Positions 1 to 7,942 of a stretch of 64,000 nucleotides of DNA are shown in pieces. Positions within the stretch are counted from its first letter, which is position 1, and every line of letters begins with the position of its first letter. The notes under the pieces were generated by a model. That model did no database searches. It had not been told where the DNA came from and saw only the letters and a program-made list of their open reading frames with translations. Source of the DNA: Pyrinomonas methylaliphatogenes. Its GTDB lineage: Bacteria > Acidobacteriota > Blastocatellia > Pyrinomonadales > Pyrinomonadaceae. Location of the stretch: contig NZ_CBXV010000006.1 in NCBI RefSeq assembly GCF_000820845.2, positions 242,040 through 306,039 of the forward strand. The letters are read 5' to 3'. A program made the translations under genes and the position numbers.

Positions 1-97
1 TGACGAACCCGGTCGTCCAGATCACCGATCCGCTTTAGCCGCTCCGGTTTGTAACATCCGCTTTCCGCCGCTACCTCCGCAACCGAGCTTGCCGAAG

Positions 98-559
98 TTA
101 CTTTAATCGCTCAGGTTCATAGCTGCCCGGCACGGCCCGAAAACTGATCGCCAACCTGTTCCAGCCGTTGATTGCCACTACCGCCATCGTCAAATCGATC
201 AACTCTCGCTCGCTGAACTGTCGGCGCACTCGCTCGAAGACGTCATCCGGAACGTGCCCGTGCGTGATGAGCGTTACGGCTTCGGCCCATTCTAACGCGG
301 CGCGCTCACGCTCCGTGTAAAAGGGGGCCTCGCGCCAAGCATCGAGAAGATAGATGCGTTGTTCGCTTTCGCCTTTCGCTCTGGCATCTTTGGCGTGCAT
401 GTCTATGCAGAAAGCGCACCCGTTGATCTGTGAAACCCGAATCTTAACGAGTTCGAGCAGAGACCGCTCGAGACCAGATTCGCGCACATATTTTTCGAGC
501 TGACGCATGGCCTGAAGCGCGCCCGGCGCGATTTCATCATATCGTATGCGCGGTTCCAT
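98..559 (-). CDS. AhpD-like carboxymuconolactone decarboxylase family protein
   Basis: This 153-residue protein has the alkylhydroperoxidase AhpD core. The signature CAFCIDMH (CxxC followed by a His three residues later) is at about residues 48-55, preceded by the usual LVKIRVSQINGC helix. Family members use the two cysteines for peroxide or disulfide redox chemistry, or act as gamma-carboxymuconolactone decarboxylases; which applies here cannot be told. The ATG has a GGAGAGGAG Shine-Dalgarno sequence. It is the most downstream gene seen of the minus-strand cassette-like series. No second gene of a peroxide system is adjacent. Confidence 0.9.
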   Translation of the reverse strand: MEPRIRYDEIAPGALQAMRQLEKYVRESGLERSLLELVKIRVSQINGCAFCIDMHAKDARAKGESEQRIYLLDAWREAPFYTERERAALEWAEAVTLITHGHVPDDVFERVRRQFSERELIDLTMAVVAINGWNRLAISFRAVPGSYEPERLK

Positions 560-668
560 ATGTATCTCCTCTCCCTAAAGATCGATGGAATGCCTTCCGT
601 CACTTAATCATGACGAGGCAGATCGTCTCAGTGTGACAAATCTCGAACCGCCGCCCTCTTCCGCACCT

Positions 669-1307
669 TCACAAAGCCATATGCTCGCCGGTCAAATCTG
701 CCCTGCCACCCGTGCGCGCCATCGCTGCCAATGCTTTCCTCGGACAGATCGCCTCTTTGATGTAATCCAATAACGCCGTGCCGACGCTGCGAATGAGCCT
801 CTCCGACTCAGTATCGAGGCAATTTCCCTTCTCGTCGAAGATCTCCTGCACCCGCGCGACTGAGACGGGATTCGGAAGCACAATCGCGCCAACATGTGAA
901 CAGACGCTACGCAGATGCTCCAACGCCTTGATGGCGCCGATTCGACCATAGGCGACTCCTAATAGGGATATCGGTTTGCCGGCCAGCGCGCTCGGAAATC
1001 CGAGATTTTCGATCGCCAATTTGATGACGCTGCTGAAACTGCCGTGATACTCCGGCGTTGCGATCACAATGCCAGATGCTTTTTCGACCTCTTCAATGAA
1101 GCGTTCCGTGGTCGAGTCTCGACCGGCTTTGCCGGGAAGAGGCAACGCGATCCGATCGAGATCGATCTCAATGACCTCAACTCCCGAATGCTTCCGAAGC
1201 TCATCGTTCACGATGGCTAAAGCTTTCGAGGTGTAGTTGCCAGGACGCACGCTGCCGCAAATGGTAACGATTCGAATATGCGCTGTTTGATCGCTTGAGT
1301 CGATCAT
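669..1307 (-). CDS. NADPH-dependent FMN reductase family protein
   Basis: A flavodoxin-like NAD(P)H:FMN reductase. The phosphate-binding loop ICGSVRPGNYTSKAL lies near the N-terminus, and the family motif TPEYHGSFSSVIKLAIE, which holds the FMN isoalloxazine, lies mid-protein. It probably reduces FMN or small quinone/azo substrates in the cytoplasm. I place the start at the ATG at 1307 because GGGAGG lies just upstream; an upstream in-frame ATG at 1379 would add 24 unconserved residues and run through the palindrome at 1346-1366. That palindrome could be the operator for this gene. About 212 residues, slightly long for the family because of a C-terminal tail. Confidence 0.9.
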   Translation of the reverse strand: MIDSSDQTAHIRIVTICGSVRPGNYTSKALAIVNDELRKHSGVEVIEIDLDRIALPLPGKAGRDSTTERFIEEVEKASGIVIATPEYHGSFSSVIKLAIENLGFPSALAGKPISLLGVAYGRIGAIKALEHLRSVCSHVGAIVLPNPVSVARVQEIFDEKGNCLDTESERLIRSVGTALLDYIKEAICPRKALAAMARTGGRADLTGEHMAL

Positions 1308-1345
1308 ATCACAACCTCCCGAGTCGATTATGATCAAAAACCGGA

Positions 1346-1366
1346 TTGTAACATTACATGTTACAA
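1346..1366. promoter_or_regulatory. 21-bp perfect palindrome, candidate operator
   Basis: The half-sites TTGTAACAT and ATGTTACAA are perfect inverted repeats separated by TAC. The site sits 39 bp upstream of the flavin reductase start in an AT-rich stretch that could hold the promoter. Perfect 9+9 symmetry is typical of TetR-, MarR- or PadR-type operators. No regulator gene of that kind is adjacent, so the binding protein is unknown. Confidence 0.55.
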
Positions 1367-1379
1367 TTTCTTTTGTCAA

Positions 1380-1755
1380 TAGCTTACCGCCAATTTATAA
1401 TCAACGGCGCGAGCCGTCTCGGGAAGATCGCCGCATTCATCGGAAGCGATCTGCATCGAATTTCGAAACGGGTGGCAACTCTCAGGCGCTCTATACCTCT
1501 ACTTTCCGGGACGTTTCATGTCTTGCGCGCTATGATTCTCCGCCAGTTTGGGATCGAGCGTCGCAGTTATGAACTCATCCCCGCCGATACGAAAAAGAGT
1601 CCTCTTCACCAAACTTTCAAAACCGCCCTCATTGTGCCCCTCATCAATGTTGGGCGATTATGGCTAGGAGTCAGCTCAAAGATAGCCAAGGCTGAAGGGG
1701 AATCTGGCCGGAAAAGGTATTTAAGCTTCTACTCTTTAGGAACAAGTCAGTAGTT
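1380..1755. other. Intergenic, no clear gene
   Basis: About 375 bp between the flavin reductase promoter side and the DUF4188 stop. Open frames on either strand have no recognisable domain. A 36-codon minus-strand frame starting MKRTLFRIGGDEF near 1600 could be a decayed cassette remnant. No attC-like inverted repeat was convincing here. Confidence 0.4.
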
Positions 1756-2298
1756 CTACTCCGATCCTCTGGCCTTACCGTAGATATCATCCTCCTTAAC
1801 CGGCACTTCGATTTGCGCCTGCCCACCCAACTTCAAGCGATCGCGCGCCGTGAACATCCCACCGCGCGCCGATTGCAAGGGAGCAAAGTGCATGAAGCCG
1901 ATCGGGACTGTCAGGTCATCGTAGATGGCTTCCATGCCGCCTCGCTTGAAATATGTCTCATGCCAGAAGCCGGTGCCACCTGAATCGCGCAAAAACTCCC
2001 GCCACCACGCTTGATGCGGGAGCGATCGCGCCCACCGCTCAAGCGATTCGAAATCTCGCCAGTATTGCCTCATCCCGAAGTGCGGCGGAAAGAACGAGAA
2101 GATCATGTCCTCGTGCAAAAGGAGTCCATCCGGGCGTTCGGCGACCGCTTCTCGAATCTTTCGGCCAAAACTTAACAACGTCCGCACTCCTTTGAGTCGG
2201 TTGACTCTCATCCCAAGATAGATCACCACGAGATCCGGATAACCGGAAAGATCGACCGTTTGTCGTGCCACTCGACTCTTCGTGTCACTCAATCTCAT
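1756..2298 (-). CDS. DUF4188 domain-containing protein
   Basis: This 180-residue protein matches the DUF4188 (often labelled monooxygenase-like) family in length and pattern: a conserved N-terminal LVVIYLGMRVNRLKG, a central FFPPHFGMRQYWRDFESLERWARSLPH segment, and a C-terminal HETYFKRGGMEAIYDDLTVPIGFMHFAP. The fold is a dimeric alpha/beta-barrel-like domain; the biochemical role of the family is not established. Its ATG overlaps the end of an alpha/beta-hydrolase remnant immediately upstream, so the two were probably one cassette operon. Confidence 0.88.
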   Translation of the reverse strand: MRLSDTKSRVARQTVDLSGYPDLVVIYLGMRVNRLKGVRTLLSFGRKIREAVAERPDGLLLHEDMIFSFFPPHFGMRQYWRDFESLERWARSLPHQAWWREFLRDSGGTGFWHETYFKRGGMEAIYDDLTVPIGFMHFAPLQSARGGMFTARDRLKLGGQAQIEVPVKEDDIYGKARGSE

Positions 2299-2534
2299 CT
2301 CGCCTCCTCAGATAACGCGCGATCAATTCTGCCACTGCATCAGGTCGCTCTTCAGACCAATAATGCTTGGCTTGCCTTGCGCCAGCGATCTAGCAGGTAA
2401 ACATTAACCGGAAGATCGCAGTCACAGAACCGCCACAGATGAAAGGTGGCATCTTTTCGCCCCTGCGCGGGATGTACGAAGCTCAGTCCGAGCGAAGGTG
2501 GGTGATCTGCTGCGATCGTGCAGTTAAGGCTCAT
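2285..2534 (-). pseudogene. Alpha/beta-hydrolase C-terminal remnant, frameshifted
   Basis: Reading 2534 downwards gives a hydrolase-like FHLWRFCDCDLPVNVYLLDRWRKA segment. After a frame change near 2370 it continues as AKHYWSEERPDAVAELIARYL, the usual C-terminal end of alpha/beta hydrolases (catalytic His context G/K-H-Y-W-S-E-E-R-P). The stop at 2285-2287 overlaps the DUF4188 start. The N-terminal two thirds, including the nucleophile elbow, are missing. Read as a truncated and frameshifted relic in the cassette array. Confidence 0.6.
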
Positions 2535-3014
2535 TTGTTTACCTGATAGCGTTACGGCGAGCGTGGCTTTTTATCGCGCTATTTAAACAAGGCAATCTCG
2601 CCGTGCCGACCGAGCGCTTCGCTTTCGGGTGATAACTCTTTGCGCCGCCTCGAACGCTTCGGGCAAGTCATGCTGAGATGCCTGTCGCGCTCGCGATGGG
2701 TTCATGCTGAACCGCTTCCCGAATGTGTCAATGAGAGAGCAGCCGCGCTCGGAGTTGCTGCGCCACTCCGAGTCAATGATCGTCCGCCGCGTTTCATATA
2801 ATCTCCCGTGGATTCCATCAATATTCTCTCAAGAACATGTGCTCCGATTCCAGCTTCGTCGCGGCTTCATACCACACGGCGAAGCGGCCGAACGGCCAAG
2901 CTCAGCCATCCGCCGGAGCGCTAGCGGGAGGCGAGTCGGCTGCAGCGGGTGTGAGGCGGCTTCTTCATTGTATGGACAACCTCTCCAGATAGTCCCAACA
3001 AGTACGCCTATCGC
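2535..3014. other. Intergenic with decayed coding traces and one attC-like site
   Basis: About 480 bp without an intact gene. The lower part (about 2585-2760, minus strand) carries two overlapping frames that look like fragments of one lost protein (DTFGKRFSMNPSRARQ, then SPESEALGRHGEIALFK), which I do not recognise. The attC-like site at 2884-2960 closes the cassette carrying the two small genes at 3015-3478. Confidence 0.4.
2884..2960 (-). repeat. attC-like site
   Basis: Bounded by GCCGAAC on the left and a degenerate GTGAGGC on the right. Between them AAGCTCAGCC pairs with GGCTGCAGC, giving the asymmetric stem with an extra base typical of attC. It is closely similar in its inner arms to the site at 14707-14781. 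It lies just downstream of the gene ending at 3015. Confidence 0.65.
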
Positions 3015-3242
3015 TTAGCTTCCCATCGCCATCAACACTTGCTTTACTCTCTCTGGCAGTTCCACGGGTACAAACATGGACGCCGGATAAAGATACCCAT
3101 CTGGCTCCGATAAATCCTCATCCACGATGCGAATCATATCGTGCGCCTCCGCTTCGGGATCTGGCAGTCTACGGTACACTTTCCCGACAATCAGGCTTGC
3201 CGGATTGCCCTCATTGTTGATGCAGATTACAAATTCGCTCAT
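3015..3242 (-). CDS. Conserved small hypothetical protein
   Basis: A 75-residue acidic protein (starts MSEFVICINNEGNPASLIVGK) with no membrane segment or signal peptide. The GxVYRRLPDPEAEAHDMIRIVDE pattern suggests a small beta-rich domain seen in cassette hypotheticals, but I cannot assign a function. Its ATG overlaps the stop of the gene at 3239-3478 by four bases (ATGA), so the pair is translationally coupled and shares one cassette closed by the attC site at 2884-2960. Confidence 0.65.
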   Translation of the reverse strand: MSEFVICINNEGNPASLIVGKVYRRLPDPEAEAHDMIRIVDEDLSEPDGYLYPASMFVPVELPERVKQVLMAMGS

Positions 3243-3478
3243 CGGATCACCCTCTTGATCTTGAAATCCTTACGGCCTATGCCGTGAGCTTCATACCAGT
3301 GAACCTCGGCCTCACATATTGTACCATCCGCCAGTTCTACAGTGGCTATGCCTTTCATCTTCCGCCATCGTCCCCGGCCGTAAGTGCGCTCCAGATAGCG
3401 TCGGATGTACACACCTCGGCCCGATGCAATGGTCTCGATGTCTCTGATTTCGCCGATAATCTTGAATCTTGGGTTCAT
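3239..3478 (-). CDS. Small basic hypothetical protein
   Basis: This 79-residue protein is rich in Arg and Lys (IRRYLERTYGRGRWRKMKG, then HWYEAHGIGRKDFKIKRVI). The central IATVELADGTICEAEVHWYE is a beta-strand pattern, and the positive charge is compatible with nucleic-acid binding, but this is inference only. It is the first gene of a coupled two-gene cassette. No SD is obvious before the ATG at 3478. Confidence 0.6.
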   Translation of the reverse strand: MNPRFKIIGEIRDIETIASGRGVYIRRYLERTYGRGRWRKMKGIATVELADGTICEAEVHWYEAHGIGRKDFKIKRVIR

Positions 3479-3569
3479 CCATCATACTCATGTGCCGATT
3501 GGGGTCAGACTTGCTCTTTGCTTGTGCTCTTCAATGGGTGACGCACCCTCTTCGACCACTGGCGCGTCC

Positions 3570-3659
3570 GCCTAACGTCCAGATTCACCGGCGCTGCGCG
3601 AGCAACTGAGATCAACCGCACACGCTCCGCTGCATCCGGTGCAATCCTAGTTCGGCCGC
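3570..3659 (-). repeat. attC-like site
   Basis: Left end GCCTAACG, right end AGTTCGGC. Inner arms GATTCACCGG and CCGGTGCAATC are complementary with one unpaired base. The stop codon of the membrane-protein gene (3647-3649) lies inside the right end, a frequent feature of true cassettes. Confidence 0.75.
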
Positions 3660-4195
3660 TGTTGCGGTAGCAGCAGACCGAGCGTGACCATTGCCATTGC
3701 GAGAACGAACATCGCCCCGAGTACCCAGCTAAGCCAGCGCCGATCGGGATTCCGAACCCACACATACAGCACGCTCGAGAGCAGAAGCGATTGCACGAGT
3801 ACCTCCGGGAGTCCTCGGACTTGCGCCGGCCACGGAACCCGCGTGTAGACCAACCCTTCGACCGACGCCGGTGCCGGACCGAATGTCGAGAAGACACCGA
3901 TCGCCACCAGAATCCACCACATCGCGAGCCACCCGCGATCCTGCAAAAACAGCCGCTCGCGCAGGATGAAGAACACGCTCGCGAATAGCATCCCTCGCAA
4001 CGGTTGAAACAGCGGCCCGGCCATTACCCACCGGTCGCCGATCGGGCGCATGAAGCACGACAGCTCAGGAAGCGCGAAGAGGTCTTTGTACCCGAGCACG
4101 GCCGCCGCGATGGCACCGACGACAATGTAAGTGAGCGTGTGAACCACGACCGTGCGAGCGGCGAGTGACCGAAAGCTCAGGTTCTCAGTCTGCAC
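3647..4195 (-). CDS. Multi-pass membrane protein of unknown function
   Basis: About 182 residues with four to five hydrophobic helices: TVVVHTLTYIVVGAIAAAVL, a pair around GMLFASVFFIL and WLAMWWILVAIGVFSTF, and two near the C-terminus. It belongs to no family I recognise. The start chosen is GTG at 4195, preceded by GGGAGG at the right distance; the longer frame from 4243 would read back into the neighbouring attC site. The gene and the attC site at 3570 together form one cassette. Confidence 0.7.
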   Translation of the reverse strand: MQTENLSFRSLAARTVVVHTLTYIVVGAIAAAVLGYKDLFALPELSCFMRPIGDRWVMAGPLFQPLRGMLFASVFFILRERLFLQDRGWLAMWWILVAIGVFSTFGPAPASVEGLVYTRVPWPAQVRGLPEVLVQSLLLSSVLYVWVRNPDRRWLSWVLGAMFVLAMAMVTLGLLLPQQRPN

Positions 4196-4228
4196 ACTGC
4201 CTCCCAAGTATGCCGCGCTCAAGGCGGA

Positions 4229-4320
4229 CCGCCGAACGCTCACGATAACCAGCGCGCAGGCTTTTTGCGGGATAAAGAGTACGCTCGCTGGCGCGTCCGG
4301 TTCATCGTATTGTTCGATAG
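4229..4320 (-). repeat. attC-like site
   Basis: GCCGAACG on the left and GTTCGAT on the right, with inner arms ACGATAACC and GGTTCATCGT. The middle segment around ATAAAGAGTACGCTC is nearly identical to that of the next site (4832-4920), showing that the two belong to one attC lineage. Confidence 0.75.
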
Positions 4321-4354
4321 CGCCCCTCGCCTGTCAACAGACCTCGCTACTCCT

Positions 4355-4811
4355 TCACTGCCATAACCCCAGCAATGCACGGGCACATGCCTCTAGCTCC
4401 GCTTGATCCTCAGCAGTAAACGCCACCTTTTGCTCGCTCTCAACATCGAGCGTCCCAAGCACACGATTACTCCGCAGCTCGATCACCGGCACGATGATCT
4501 CCGATTGGGTACTACCGAAGGCTGTCAGGTATCGGGGGATTTTTCGTGACGTCATTGGAGACGACGGTGCTTCTCGATGCCACCGCTTGGCCACTTAATC
4601 CCTGCGTTACGGGAAAGCGCGGGTAAGCCGTTGCTCCGATCCTGCTCCAGGCGATGACGGCGATCTCCTCATCATTGACATCATAGATGCCGACCCAACG
4701 GTAGTTGTCAGCGGCACGGATCATTTCGGCAATGCGTTGCGCTTTGGTGATGCGATCAATCGGTAGATGGATGGTCTCTGTGATCTACTGCCTGATGTGA
4801 TCGGTATTCAC
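4355..4811 (-). pseudogene. GAF domain protein, broken by a stop and a frameshift
   Basis: From a GTG at 4811 with a GGAG SD, the frame runs NTDHIRQ, then an in-frame TAG, then ITETIHLPIDRITKAQRIAEMIRAADNYRWVGIYDV, a normal GAF start. It continues through GLSGQAVASRSTVVSNDVTKNP and shifts frame at a CCCCC run near 4535. The other frame resumes YLTAFGSTQSEIIVPVIELRSNRVLGTLDVES, the end of a GAF fold of the free-Met-(R)-sulfoxide reductase type. The catalytic Cys pattern of fRMsr is not visible. Could be a real pseudogene or, for the homopolymer shift, a read error; the TAG needs a separate explanation. Confidence 0.75.
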
Positions 4812-4831
4812 CTAATCTCCTTTACACGAAA

Positions 4832-4920
4832 GCCACCGAACGCTCACACTCGGCGCGCCGGGCCGCTGAATATAAAGAGTACGCTCATCGGCGTGTCCGG
4901 TTGAATGTGTTGTTGGGTGG
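4832..4920 (-). repeat. attC-like site
   Basis: Left end CACCGAACG, right end GTTGGGTGG, inner arms CTCACACTCGGCGCG and CGGCGTGTCCGG. It lies between the NTF2-like gene and the GAF pseudogene, and shares its loop with the site at 4229-4320. Confidence 0.7.
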
Positions 4921-4928
4921 CCCCTCCG

Positions 4929-5396
4929 CTATCCATTCGATCTAACCGCCTCCTGATATGCTGCCAGCAACTCTGCGTCATCTATCGAACCATGATGATG
5001 CACCTGCCGCCATTCTCCTTCTATTCGCCGGAAGACCCTGGTTGTCCTAATCGCTATCTTCAACACTCGATCGCCTGTTCGATACTCACCTCGTTCTCTG
5101 CCCACTACATAGAAGATCTCCCCTGCTTCATGATAGCTGTAGTCGTAGAACTCAAACCAATATGGCTGAGGACTGGGGAAGACGCGCTCGTAGACGGCTC
5201 TGATCTCCTCCCAGCCGCGCTTAATGCCGCCGACAGGGTTATCCATTACCGCTTCGTCCGTTTGCGCCCAATTACTCGCCATCTTCTGCATGTCCCTGGT
5301 ATTGAGAGCTTCATAGAACTCAGACAGTGCCTTCGTGGGGGCTGATAGGAGACTCTTCTCTTCTTTTCCAGTGATAGTTTTTTGTTCAAGCTGCAT
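4929..5396 (-). CDS. NTF2/SnoaL-like protein (DUF4440 type)
   Basis: A 155-residue cone-shaped NTF2-fold protein. The N-terminal helix LSEFYEALNTRDMQKMASNWAQTDEAVMDNPVGGIKRGWEEIRAVYERVF is followed by the strand set ending TTRVFRRIEGEWRQVHHHGSIDD. The W-x-x-D and R-x-GW-x-x-H-H pattern is that of the ketosteroid-isomerase-like nuclear transport factor 2 family. Members act as small isomerases, hydratases or ligand binders; no substrate can be deduced. It ends one cassette, with the attC site at 4832-4920 downstream. Confidence 0.85.
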   Translation of the reverse strand: MQLEQKTITGKEEKSLLSAPTKALSEFYEALNTRDMQKMASNWAQTDEAVMDNPVGGIKRGWEEIRAVYERVFPSPQPYWFEFYDYSYHEAGEIFYVVGRERGEYRTGDRVLKIAIRTTRVFRRIEGEWRQVHHHGSIDDAELLAAYQEAVRSNG

Positions 5397-5600
5397 TACA
5401 GTAAAACCTCACTCCAAACAAGATGGAACTGTACATACTTGGACGAATATCGCCAAGCGGCGTGCGTACCAGCACGAAGAAACGTTCCGGTTTAGCGGCG
5501 GCGCGCAATACTATCTGCTGCAACCGGTTGCTAATTTTCACTCCCCGAATGCGCGCCACGATGCCTCTGTGCTCGGGAAAACGAACAAGCAACTTCACCC

Positions 5601-5709
5601 TCTCACGACACACAAGCCCGCTGTTCTGAACAAGAGCTGGAAGACAAAGGAGGTACGGGCGAAAACCGCATCTCTCACGACACGCAAGCTCGCCGCTCTG
5701 AACAAGAGC
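5601..5709. repeat. Repeat-gap-repeat unit (37 bp x2, 72-bp period)
   Basis: Segment 5601-5637 is repeated at 5673-5709 with 33 of 37 positions identical. The 35-bp middle piece is unrelated to the repeat. The unit lies in the otherwise gene-poor interval 5397-5771 between the methyltransferase and the NTF2-like gene; long open frames across it contain the repeat and look non-coding. Direct observation; origin unknown. Confidence 0.8.
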
Positions 5710-5771
5710 AGCCAGCGCCCCTGATTCGGACAACGCTCCTGGATGAGGCGGGGCAGCGTCTTTGCCGCTCA

Positions 5772-6593
5772 TCATGCTTCTATTTTCTTTCCCACAAACA
5801 GAAAGTGATCGCTGTGGCCAAGGCCTTCGGGCGTCGCTCCCGTTCGCTCCACCAGATCGAGCCACGCTTCGCGCTCATCCGCCGAAAGCTCATTCAACTT
5901 CGCCTGCCACACGGTCGTGAATGATTCTGTGCCTACCAGAGCCTGCTCCTCGAAGCGTTCCGTCAGCAGCGATCGGAACTCCTCCACGGTCGTCAGATGT
6001 GCATACCCGATCGGCGCAGCGCGCTCGGGATCGAGCTTTCCAGCCTGCAAATACTCTTCGTGAAACGCCTGTCGCTTGACGCCCTCCTTCGGGTTCTCGC
6101 AGAAAAGATCGCGCAAGTACGCCAACCGATTGATCCCTGCGGCGAACAAGATGCCCCCCTCTTTCAACACACGATGCGCTTCGTTGACCGCCTGTCGTCG
6201 CGCAGGTAATTCTCGAAGATGATAGAGCGGTCCGAGCATGAGAACCGCATCGCAGCTCTCATTGCCGAGGCAACCTAGATCGGTCGCTGATGTTTGAACA
6301 ACGGCTCTGATCCTGTGGCCGAGCTCTGCTCGCTCCAAACGCTCGCGCGCTGCATCGAGCAATCTTGCGCTCACATCGATGAGATAAATGCTGCACCCTC
6401 TCTTCGCCAGAAAAGCCGCATAGTGACCGGCGCCAGATCCAATATCAACTACAACGGCCTCCTTCGGGATATATCGATCCAAGTAACGGCAGGTAATGGC
6501 ATATTCTACCGGGCAATGTTTCTCCAGCCGTTCCAGTTCAAACTGAAACGCGGCATTATCGTAGTGTTCAGCTACATTTTGTTCGGTGTACAT
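5772..6593 (-). CDS. Class I SAM-dependent methyltransferase
   Basis: 273 residues. Motif I is VVDIGSGAGHYAAFLA, motif II has an acidic D in YLIDVS, and motif IV is DAVLMLGPLYHL followed by EAHRVLKEGGILFAAG. This is the Rossmann methyltransferase_11/25 architecture. The YHLRELPARRQAVNEAHRVLK block is common in small-molecule methyltransferases found in cassettes and antibiotic-related loci. The substrate is unknown. It lies upstream of the 5601 repeat unit and downstream of two DinB genes, all co-directional, so co-transcription is possible. Confidence 0.9.
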   Translation of the reverse strand: MYTEQNVAEHYDNAAFQFELERLEKHCPVEYAITCRYLDRYIPKEAVVVDIGSGAGHYAAFLAKRGCSIYLIDVSARLLDAARERLERAELGHRIRAVVQTSATDLGCLGNESCDAVLMLGPLYHLRELPARRQAVNEAHRVLKEGGILFAAGINRLAYLRDLFCENPKEGVKRQAFHEEYLQAGKLDPERAAPIGYAHLTTVEEFRSLLTERFEEQALVGTESFTTVWQAKLNELSADEREAWLDLVERTGATPEGLGHSDHFLFVGKKIEA

Positions 6594-6759
6594 ATCTTCA
6601 ATATTAACATTCGATCGTCAGAAGACAGGAATACAGCCCAAATGAACAGATGGCCCATTTCACCATTGGCGAATCCCTTTTTCGTCCTTCGGGGCGGACG
6701 TCCGTTCACGGGCGATTCCCCAGCCGGGCACCCCTGGGGACCCTGTAGGCGAGATGTCT

Positions 6760-7248
6760 TCACGCAGTGGGAAAATCGCCCGACGGACCGTAGATCGCAG
6801 GCACGCGCCCGCCCATCGGGCGAATGTAGACGCTCAGTTGACCGCGATGGTGAATCAGGTCGAACAGATACCCCCAGGCCATCTCGCGAAAAGGCGCTTC
6901 CCAAACCAGCTCGCCTTGAGCCAGCAGTCGGCCCGTCCATCCATCCCAGCGACCGTCATCCGCCTTCGCAAGCTCCTGAGCGACAGCCTGAGACGCCCGC
7001 TCGTATGCCGAAACGATCCCTTCGAGAGAAGCCGGAGGCGCGTGCAACTCCCAGTGAGCTTCCCCCGTACCGAGAAACTTCGCCAGCAGCGACGTCACAT
7101 CGGCGATCGTCCAAGCCAGCTCACGAGCCGAACGCGACCTCTCGTGAGGCCGAAAGTCCAATTGATCTTCGGGCAGCGCCTCCAGCACCCGTCGAAATCG
7201 GGGCGCTTCATCTTGCCAGAAACGCGCGAAGAGTTCGCGATCGTTCAT
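6760..7248 (-). CDS. DinB family protein
   Basis: From the ATG at 7248, preceded by AGGAGGA, the 162-residue product starts MNDRELFARFWQDEAPRF. It has the DinB/YfiT four-helix-bundle pattern LPEDQLDFRPHERSRSARELAWTIADVTSLL and the metal-ligand helix MAWGYLFDLIHHRGQLSVYIRPMGGRVPAIYGPSGD at the end (HHRGQ). Such proteins are often thiol-dependent metalloenzymes or stress proteins. An adjacent second DinB gene (7463-7942) is only distantly similar, so this is not a recent duplication. Confidence 0.92.
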   Translation of the reverse strand: MNDRELFARFWQDEAPRFRRVLEALPEDQLDFRPHERSRSARELAWTIADVTSLLAKFLGTGEAHWELHAPPASLEGIVSAYERASQAVAQELAKADDGRWDGWTGRLLAQGELVWEAPFREMAWGYLFDLIHHRGQLSVYIRPMGGRVPAIYGPSGDFPTA

Positions 7249-7462
7249 TGTTCTCCTCCTTACTTTATTGAGCCGAAGATGTACGAACGAGCTTCGGCGC
7301 AAGTTCCAAGATCTCAGAAAACCCTTCCCCTCCTTCTCGTCATATCCGTCGTGCCAGCGGATTCTCATGAGCCTCACAGAGTTGATGAGACGCGAAACGC
7401 TCAGCAGGAAGCCCCTCTGCCAGCGATGGACTCTCCACTCTATTATGCGCTCTTTGTGAAGC

Positions 7463-7942
7463 TCAATAGGACCGAGCCCACCCAATGAAATCGGTTACCG
7501 CAGGCTCCCCGCCCAACTGCCGAACGAGAAGCGCTATCTGCCCGCGATGATACGCCCCATGACCGAACAGGTGCGTGATGATCTCTTCGAGCGTGTTGTT
7601 GTACCAAACCCCAGAAGTCGTCTGATAGCGCACCGTGCGTCCCAGATCCTCGGGATTCAACTGGGCGAGGTAGCCTTCCCATCGGTCAAGGACCTGGCCG
7701 ATGCGATGCCCCGCTTCTTCCAGGGACAGGTCGGCTGGGAACAACTCGACCGCAGCCTGTCTGTTTTCCACCCGCGCAAGCCAGACTTCGAGGGCTGCGG
7801 CCAGGTGTCCCAACAAGGTGACGGCCCGCTGATACGGCGGCTCACGCCTGCGGGCTTCCGGCACGCTCCGCAGGGCTTCCACGACCGCTCTGGCGCAGTA
7901 GCGCTCGTAGGCCAGCCAGCGCGAGCACCGGTTCTTAAACAT
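7463..7942 (-). CDS. DinB family protein
   Basis: The ATG at 7942 follows AGGAGGTG closely, and the upstream frame belongs to other genes. The 159-residue protein ends [35 protein letters not shown], the hallmark HGAYHRGQI helix of DinB proteins with its metal-binding histidines. The ATG overlaps the TAA of the chimeric carotenoid-oxygenase frame upstream (GTGCGTGATGTTTAA), which indicates translational coupling in the original gene pair. Confidence 0.92.
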   Translation of the reverse strand: MFKNRCSRWLAYERYCARAVVEALRSVPEARRREPPYQRAVTLLGHLAAALEVWLARVENRQAAVELFPADLSLEEAGHRIGQVLDRWEGYLAQLNPEDLGRTVRYQTTSGVWYNNTLEEIITHLFGHGAYHRGQIALLVRQLGGEPAVTDFIGWARSY

